A stretch of DNA of 7,560 nt from Elusimicrobiota bacterium (GTDB lineage: Bacteria > Elusimicrobiota > Elusimicrobia > 2-02-FULL-39-32), in NCBI GenBank assembly GCA_023249835.1, contig JAHFBY010000004.1:1-7560 (forward strand), given 5' to 3'. The notes beneath the pieces were generated by a model. That model saw only the letters and a program-made list of their open reading frames with translations. It made no database searches and was not told the origin of the DNA. This document shows positions 1 to 6,100 of the stretch, one piece after another. Within the stretch, counting starts at the first letter, position 1, and each line of letters opens with the position of its first letter. The position numbers and the translations under genes are program-made.

Positions 1-1
1 G

Positions 2-2980
2 CACGATAGCGCAGACGAAAATAAGTTGCTGCGGGAAGCGTTCCTCAACCATTTGGCTGTGCGTTGGCCAAGTCTAGGAGATCGAAAAAATGCCGAAACC
101 TGCATTAACCGCGTTTTGAAATTAGGAGGGAGCGTTCCGCCGGCCGAAAATGCCAACGTGGAACTTTTGCGCTTTGTAGACGATCAGATGATGAAAAAGG
201 GTCGAACCGTGCACGCGCGGATTTCAAAGCAGGTTAAATGGGAGGAGGTGCTCCAGAAATTGGGCGAAAAAGCTAAAGTCCATACAGTACCCGTCACCTA
301 TTTTACGAGCCGGGAGATGCTGGAGGGAAGCGTATCGGAAAAAAATGGGGAGATGGAGGTGAGCGACGGCGTGCTGGCCCGTTTTATTCGCACGGCCTCA
401 GAAGAAAAGGATAGCGAGCATATATTGGTATTAGAAAATGTCCATAATTTGCGTTCGGACGTGGTCGTGGCGTTAAACGAGTTTTTACAGAGCAGGATCC
501 TCTATATCTTTGGTCAAAAATCTGGCTTGAGGATGCCGAAGAACGCGCATATTCTTTTAATGAGCAGGGAGCCCTTGCAATGGTCTCCGGCTGAACAGTC
601 GCGCATGGTCCACTTCCAGAGAGAGAGCAGTGACGAGGACAGAGAATGGGAGGAGCCTAAGACTAAAGAACAAGCAAAAGCCAAGCTTACAGAGGCTTTG
701 AAAAGCAGGAAACCACTCTTATTAAGCGGGGATCAAGATTCAGATGCGGCGGGTTTGGCTGAATCTGCGGCTACGGATTTGAATTTGCAGGTCCAAAGTT
801 ACACCATGCACGGCGGATCGGATTTGGGAGATTGGGTGGGTAGCTTTAGCTTGGAGCTGGAAACCGGGAAAATTGTGCGCACGAACGTAATGCGAGATGG
901 ACACTTTAGCATCCCTCTGCTCGAAATGGTAAAACACGGCGGGTTATTTATTGTGAAGAATGCGGATTTAAACCAGCGGTCCGGAGACCTTTGCGCTTGG
1001 CTGGCCCCGCTGATCGCGGGCAGGAAAAGTATTGTTTTAGAGGAGCTGTCGGGTGAAGCTCTGGAGATCCATGTGCATGAGGATTTTCGCCTGGTACTGG
1101 TGGGAAATAGCTCAACTGGAATGGATCGGCAGTTGCCAAAAGAGGTAAAGCAGGCTCTTTTAAAGATAAATATACCCGCGGACAGTTTAGATCAAAGGTT
1201 GAATGTTGCAGTGAGCGAAGCGTTTCCGAATTTTTCCGTTTTTGATCGAAATGCTGTGGTCTCTGAGCTTAAGAAATTTGAAGGTCGTTGGAGAAATCTA
1301 GTCCAAAGCGAGGCTTCTTATCAAGAACAGGACAAAGTTAACTTGGGGCAGTCCCAAATCCGCCAAATTTTAAAATTAATGAAACTGTACGTGGACCAAG
1401 GTGAGGGTCATAATCTCGCCCTGGCGCGGGCCCTAACCGCAACGGCCTCTCATCAGTTCATGGAAGAGCGTTTAAAAAATAAAGTTCTGGCTTTGGTAGC
1501 GGACCAGTTTTCAAAAGTAGATAGGGAAAAGCTTAAGCAGTATTTGCAAGCGAGCGCTCTCCAAGATTTTTTAAAGATAGGAGAGACGCTCCTCTTACTT
1601 ACTGAACCAGGATTTAACATGAGCCGCCTGCTGATAGACAACGAACGTGAACTTGCGGTTATAGATGCGGCCAAGGAACAGAGTTTTGAAGAACTCTTTG
1701 GCCCGGCCATAGATTTTGAAGTTGATATGACTAAAGAAAGGAATAGACTCATATTCATAAAAGGGCTGATTGGCCGGCACTTAGTTAAAAATGCCGATGA
1801 GAGTTCCCCTAAAAATAAAGTCCTCCACGTCCGCAATCTCGATCAGTGGGCTCCGGACCTGCAAGCCGCGTTTTTGGAGCTCGTCCGAAAGGGTTCCATT
1901 GAAATAAAAGTGGATGCGGGGAAGATAGAGCGGTTTTATCTGCCGAAAAATATTTTAGTCCTGGCAGAAATGCCGGCTTCTGCGGAACAGTCCCTGTTGC
2001 CGGAGGCCGTCGCCTCCTTGGCCCGCGTCTGTTTGCCGGAGCCGGGTTCAGATTTCTTGCTCCAAAAAGAAATCTCTGATCGCACGGACTTAGAAGCGCA
2101 ATTCGCCAAAGAGCTTGTAGAACTCTATAAAAAATTAAAAACAATGGAACTGCAAAATTCCGCGATCCAAACTCTCTGTGCGTTAGACCTCTTTCGCGTT
2201 GGCGAAGCGGTTAGAGTTATGGAGGATAATACAACCGATAATAGGGCGAAGTTTCATAGAGCGATCGTGCGCGTCATTGGCTCGAGGTATGGTCCCGAAG
2301 ATTTTAAAAAATTTCAAGAAATATTTAAATCTGTTTTTAAAGTTTCGCCCCCCTCATTTTTAAGCGATGGAGAAAAACCCCAGCCTCCGAGTTCAATATC
2401 TCCAGAAAACCAGCTCGTCTATACCCCGACTATTTTGAAAACGCTTGCGAACCTAGATCTTGCCGACCGCATGCATAAGGTAGCGGCAATTTTTGGCGAG
2501 ACCGGGGCCGCCAAAACCACGATTGCCGGCCACTACGCTGAGGTTACGAAGCGTAAATTTTATAAAGTTCAAGCCCATGGTTCGAGCTCCATCAACGACT
2601 TAACATATACGATTGTTAAGGGCGCGGATGGCCGCATGGTTAGGAAAATTCAAGATTTTTACATGCTCCTTAAAGATGGCGGCGCGGTCATAGATATTGA
2701 CGAAGCCAACATCGCTCCCTGGCTCTTATGGGTTTTAGAGCCGATCTTGCGGGGAGAGCGCATGGTTTATCCCATGGTTCCGGGAATGGAGCCCTTTCCC
2801 GTAGGAGAGGGCCTATTTATTGTCTTAACCATGAACCCAGCCAGCTATTCCGGCAGGTTGCAAATTGATCCGCGGTTAATGCAGAAAATGGCGCAAATCT
2901 GGATGGATAAGGCAGAGCCGGAAGAGCTCTTAAAATTCTTGAAAAAAGTTTTGAAACGCTTTTACCAAACCAAACCCTAA
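2..2980 (+). CDS. Tandem dynein-related (AAA_5/MoxR/midasin-like) AAA+ protein, 5' partial
   Basis: The frame is open from base 2 with no stop upstream, so the true start lies outside the window; the TTG at 26 is only the first possible start inside it. About 992 residues are visible. They read as four successive AAA+ modules separated by helical lid regions: about 180-600, 700-1500, 1690-2330 and 2455-2977. Modules 1-3 lack a usable Walker A. Module 4 has GETGAAKTT (Walker A), GGAVIDIDEAN (Walker B) and VLTMNPA (sensor 1 Asn). The family includes MoxR chaperones, dynein motor modules and midasin, ATP-driven remodellers of protein complexes in which some modules are inactive. No signal peptide or membrane segment is seen, so a cytoplasmic location is inferred. 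The stop falls 47 codons past the sensor-1 Asn, far sooner than in module 2, and the following reading frame overlaps in -1. It may be the N-terminal part of one giant protein continuing into ORF2. The AAA assignment is firm; the substrate is unknown. Confidence 0.9.
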   Translation, partial: HDSADENKLLREAFLNHLAVRWPSLGDRKNAETCINRVLKLGGSVPPAENANVELLRFVDDQMMKKGRTVHARISKQVKWEEVLQKLGEKAKVHTVPVTYFTSREMLEGSVSEKNGEMEVSDGVLARFIRTASEEKDSEHILVLENVHNLRSDVVVALNEFLQSRILYIFGQKSGLRMPKNAHILLMSREPLQWSPAEQSRMVHFQRESSDEDREWEEPKTKEQAKAKLTEALKSRKPLLLSGDQDSDAAGLAESAATDLNLQVQSYTMHGGSDLGDWVGSFSLELETGKIVRTNVMRDGHFSIPLLEMVKHGGLFIVKNADLNQRSGDLCAWLAPLIAGRKSIVLEELSGEALEIHVHEDFRLVLVGNSSTGMDRQLPKEVKQALLKINIPADSLDQRLNVAVSEAFPNFSVFDRNAVVSELKKFEGRWRNLVQSEASYQEQDKVNLGQSQIRQILKLMKLYVDQGEGHNLALARALTATASHQFMEERLKNKVLALVADQFSKVDREKLKQYLQASALQDFLKIGETLLLLTEPGFNMSRLLIDNERELAVIDAAKEQSFEELFGPAIDFEVDMTKERNRLIFIKGLIGRHLVKNADESSPKNKVLHVRNLDQWAPDLQAAFLELVRKGSIEIKVDAGKIERFYLPKNILVLAEMPASAEQSLLPEAVASLARVCLPEPGSDFLLQKEISDRTDLEAQFAKELVELYKKLKTMELQNSAIQTLCALDLFRVGEAVRVMEDNTTDNRAKFHRAIVRVIGSRYGPEDFKKFQEIFKSVFKVSPPSFLSDGEKPQPPSSISPENQLVYTPTILKTLANLDLADRMHKVAAIFGETGAAKTTIAGHYAEVTKRKFYKVQAHGSSSINDLTYTIVKGADGRMVRKIQDFYMLLKDGGAVIDIDEANIAPWLLWVLEPILRGERMVYPMVPGMEPFPVGEGLFIVLTMNPASYSGRLQIDPRLMQKMAQIWMDKAEPEELLKFLKKVLKRFYQTKP
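180..610 (+). other. Degenerate AAA module 1 (domain of ORF1)
   Basis: This is the lower half of an AAA-like fold. A hydrophobic strand in the Walker B position, ILVLENVHNL (about 422-451), is followed by a helix (VVVALNEFLQSR) and then a second strand preceded by MPKN, reading AHILLMSREP in the sensor-1 position. No P-loop can be found upstream, and the Walker B acidic pair is replaced by ENV, so ATP hydrolysis is unlikely. The strand-helix-strand pattern, with a charged exposed segment and a MPKN/LPKN lead into the last strand, matches module 3 of the same protein (about 1819-1980). The assignment rests on this internal similarity and on position next to clearer modules, not on a family match. 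Confidence 0.5.
703..1500 (+). other. Inactive AAA_5-like module 2 with lid (domain of ORF1)
   Basis: PLLLSGDQDSDAAGLAE sits where Walker A belongs, but the GK[ST] is replaced by Asp-Ala-Ala (743-751). After HGGSDLGDWVGSF, typical of the dynein-related/MoxR layout, comes GGLFIVKNADLN, a Walker B strand with the Asp-Glu pair replaced by Lys-Asn (956-961). FRLVLVGNSST then keeps the sensor-1 Asn (1106-1108). The order HG-S, DG, GG-strand, PLL/PIL, R, GE, sensor 1 is shared with intact module 4. A helical lid of about 130 codons follows, including IRQILKLMKLY and LALARALTATASHQF, as in midasin-type modules. It most likely plays a structural or nucleotide-independent part within the AAA series. 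Confidence 0.72.
1690..2330 (+). other. Degenerate AAA module 3 with lid (domain of ORF1)
   Basis: A Walker B-like strand, KVLHVRNLDQWAPDLQ (about 1819-1866), is followed by a helix, a basic exposed segment, and LPKNILVLAEMPAS in the sensor-1 position (about 1940-1981). No P-loop is visible in the segment before it. A helical lid follows, with LVELYKKLKTMELQ and a stretch ending near YGPEDFKKFQEIFKS. It resembles module 1 more than modules 2 or 4. The AAA call is an inference from strand order, spacing and context. Confidence 0.5.
2455..2977 (+). other. AAA_5-like module 4, catalytic motifs intact, lid truncated (domain of ORF1)
   Basis: This is the only module in view with complete ATPase motifs. 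Walker A is GETGAAKTT (2495-2521, catalytic Lys at 2513-2515). Walker B is GGAVIDIDEAN, with Asp-Glu at 2699-2704. Sensor 1 is VLTMNPASYSGR, Asn at 2834-2836. ILRGERMVYP between Walker B and sensor 1 and LQIDPRLMQK after it fit the dynein-related/MoxR layout. The conserved helix EPEELLKFLKKVLKRF follows and then the frame stops, so the C-terminal lid and sensor 2 are missing in this frame. Binding and hydrolysis of ATP is expected if the rest of the module is supplied by the -1 frame or by another subunit. Confidence 0.88.
2911..2980 (+). other. Overlap/-1 frame junction between ORF1 and ORF2
   Basis: Frame 1 is closed at 2908-2910 (TAA) and frame 2 is closed at 2978-2980 (TAA), so any switch from ORF1 to ORF2 must happen in this 70-base overlap. 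The switch needed is -1. The best local candidate is the run of six A at 2942-2947, read in ORF1 as TTG AAA AAA GTT. It is not a perfect X XXY YYZ heptamer, since the base before the two AAA codons is G. A -1 slip, or one missing A in the assembly, would read LLKFLKK then SFETLLPNQTLNNSS and continue open to the end of the window. Programmed frameshift, mutation, sequence error and two separate genes cannot be told apart here. Confidence 0.5.
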
Positions 2981-3117
2981 ACAATTCCAGCTCTGATTCT
3001 ACCCAATCCAGTGAAACCGATGAAATCAGAGAAGTGCCTGATGTCCTAGTTGTTAACAGGGTAGAGCTAAGCGCCAAAAAAATAGCGCCTGCCAAAACTC
3101 AAAATCCAATTGAACAG

Positions 3118-6100
3118 ATGCCAAAAAACCTCACTATTTTTTGTAATGTCGTAATAGTGAGTCTTATCATATCCATAAGCCTCACTCTCATTTGCCTATT
3201 GATCATTGGTCTAGAGCACTGGTTTAACTGGAAAATCCCCATGATCACAGATTTTATCTCTGATTTCTTTTTAAATTTTGTCCCGCAACACAATCAAAGC
3301 GTTAATGTGACTTCTGATCCCGGTGTACCCAAAGTGCCGGAACCGCAAGATCCACCCGTAGAGCCGCCTGGAGCACCAGTAGATCCAGTAGATCCTGGAA
3401 CGCCGATAGGGCCGCCTGGAGGTGGGGATCCTGGAACGCCGATAGGGCCGCCCGGAGGGCCTGGAACGCCAGCACCACCTCCTCCGGGAAATGATATACA
3501 TACGGAAAATGATGCACATAATCCACGGGCAGCTTGGCTATTTTGGGGGGTTTTTAATATTGTCATTATATTTATTATCAGCCCTATATTATTTCTCTTG
3601 ACTTTTCGCAATGATGTTGTTGCATCGCAAGAGAAAATAGAACAATTAAGCAGTCCTGAAATGTCAACCATTGCCATTGATGGAGATATGGATAAGGCGG
3701 TAAAGCAAACAGCTTGGAATGTGTTTACTTCTGAACCCAACGAATTTGCGCGTTTTGCATCTTATTCAGTCGGCAATGATGAGCTGTCGCTTCCAACTGA
3801 GAGAGTTTCAGCTAATGTGGAAAAAGAAGGGGATCTCGACCTTTCTGATTTAAGGGTTGTCCGTGGTTCGTATCGAATAATTTCCGGCGATTGGATGCTA
3901 TTGCCGAGCGTTGCGGCAGGAGCCGTTATCACTAAAATGACTATCCAAACCAATGACGGCCAACAGGTGGATCCGAAGACAATTAAATTTGAGCTTGAAA
4001 AAGACGCTAATGATAATTTTTTCATTCGGGTTAACGGCTTTCAGTTAAAAACCACGGTCAAGGTTTTATACACTTTGGCTGCGCCGCAGAGCTATTTTCA
4101 AGGCGTTCGCGCAATAGCAGACAATAATTTTACTTTTCCTTCCAGGATAGATGAGGAAGTCGCCGAAGCTTTGAAGGTGATGAAAATCAATGTGGATCAA
4201 AATATTACATCGCGCCAATTAGCGCTAAAAGTATTAAATTATTTTTTGAATTATTCCGATACAGATTTTATAAGGCCTAAAGAAAGATCGATGTTCCTAA
4301 ACATCATTAAATCCAGGGTGGGCAGAGACCGCCATCGGGCTTATGCGATGGCTAAAATCCTCACTGCCATTGGATGGCCTGCCCGAGTTGTGGTGAGCGG
4401 GATGAAATGTTTTGTGGAAGCGAAACAGAATAATGGTTTTGTGCGGTTAGATGTGGGCGGAATCCATTCATTAGAAAATCCTTCTTTTAGGGAGAGCAAA
4501 TTTTTAGGAATATCTATGACTAAGATGATGCTCACATTGCCAGGCGCTTACTTTATGTTTTCCCTAATAATTTTATATATAAATTTGATGATGTTGCATC
4601 TTGGGACCAATACCTTTATACAGGTTTTGGCAATAACGTTTGGAGGCGCCTTTATTCCAGCGCTTCAAACTGATCTGTACTCTCTCAAATATGGCAGATC
4701 GCGAGAGCTCAAAAAAATTAACCTGTCCCCAAGCTCGTTGGATTTGCAGAAAATGGATGGAGTTCGGGATTTTATAAGTTTGGTCAAGGAACGGCAGGAG
4801 CAGTCACTGCACTATTCCGAAAGGGGGCAAACGATTAGTCCGCAGAGGTATGTTACGGGGTCGCTGGCGCCTTTTATTAAAAATATTACGACCGGAAAAA
4901 GATTTAATGAAAACGAGCTGAAGCATAAGTACAGAGAGTTCATTGAAAGCGTTATGGATAAGGATTTACATAAAGTTCTAGCCCTAGCTCGGGAGTATCC
5001 TGAACTCCTTAGAGTTACCTTTCAAAATGGAGACTCCCTCTTCCATATCGCTGTTCGAATCAACGATATTCAACTCTTAAAAATATTAAATAAATCCGAC
5101 GCCCATCCGGAAGATTTTAAAGACAAGGAGGGCCGCACGGCTTTAGAGCTTGCGCAAATTATGCAGAGGAATGATGACATGATCATTCAGTTGAAAGGAA
5201 CTCCTAGGGAAAGATTGGTGAACCCCTCGCATAAGTATAATTTGCGGGAATTCTTGATTAATAAAGACGTTTTAAGCGCGGAGGCTCTTTTTAAAAGAGA
5301 TCCGCAACTCATAAATGATCCTGAGGTTAAGCCGTTACAGTCGGCGGTTTTATCCGGCAGTATGGAAATGGTTACACTCCTTTTAAAACTGGGCGCAGAG
5401 CCAACGGATGGGGCAATAATGAAGGCGGCGCATAATCCCAACGCGGAAATTTTGAAGTTGTTGTTGATGTACCGAATCCAAGGAATTGAGATTGATTCTT
5501 GGAATATATCAAATCCTGAAAATTTAAGCCTTCTGATCGGATCGGGCAGGGCCCGCGTCAAAAAAATAATTCAAGACCCTACGCTTAAAGCATTGTTGAT
5601 CAATGATGGTCAAGAGCCAAGTTCCTATCAACCAAACCTGCTGGAAGCCGTAAGGCAGGATGATGTTTACGCGTTAGGAGCAGGGTTAAATATTGACATG
5701 AATATGAGAGATAAAGATGGAGACACCCTCCTCATCTTCGCTGTAAAATCTAAGAGTAAGCGCGTGCTGGAGTTTTTAATTCGCAATGGAGCGGGTTTGG
5801 AGGAACGAGATAAAAATGGGTGTACGGCATTGTATTGGGCCGCAGTCCTTGGCAACCTTAATGAATTAAATATGCTGATTGGCAGTGGAGCGGATTGCAA
5901 TGCTTTATCTACGGAAGGCGCTTCTCCGATCATTATTGCTTCATACCGTGGTCATATCGATATTGTTAGGAGGCTGATTGAATTAAACGTGGACTTGGAA
6001 ATATCAATGCAAGAAAAGTATACTGCGGTTCAGTTCGCTAGAAGGAATCAATATGCAGGAATTGTGACGTTATTACACAAAGCGATCGCGCAGTTGGAAC

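Noticed and set aside
2981..3060. Rho-independent terminator after ORF1
   Set aside because: The 8-bp stem at 2991-3031 has only three G/C pairs, a 25-base loop, and no T run after it; the region is also open in frame 1.
2981..3117. Intergenic spacer with a promoter for ORF2
   Set aside because: No convincing -35/-10 pair or Shine-Dalgarno sequence is visible, and frame 1 is open and protein-like throughout, so transcription is assumed to read through from ORF1.
3391..3470. CRISPR-like array
   Set aside because: Only two and a half 36-bp units with 4-base gaps, in frame and encoding a Pro/Gly loop; there are no unique spacers of suitable length.
3294..3740. Minus-strand frame encoding a collagen-like Gly-X-Y stretch
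   Set aside because: It is the antisense of the Pro/Gly-rich loop of ORF2; Pro codons (CCN) read in reverse give Gly codons (GGN). The plus frame has membrane helices and domains on both sides, and the minus frame has no recognisable domain outside this stretch.
4321..4452. Active transglutaminase or papain-like protease
   Set aside because: The positions of the catalytic Cys and His hold Asp (4327-4329) and Lys (4405-4407); the nearby Cys at 4408 is in the strand position, not at the helix start.
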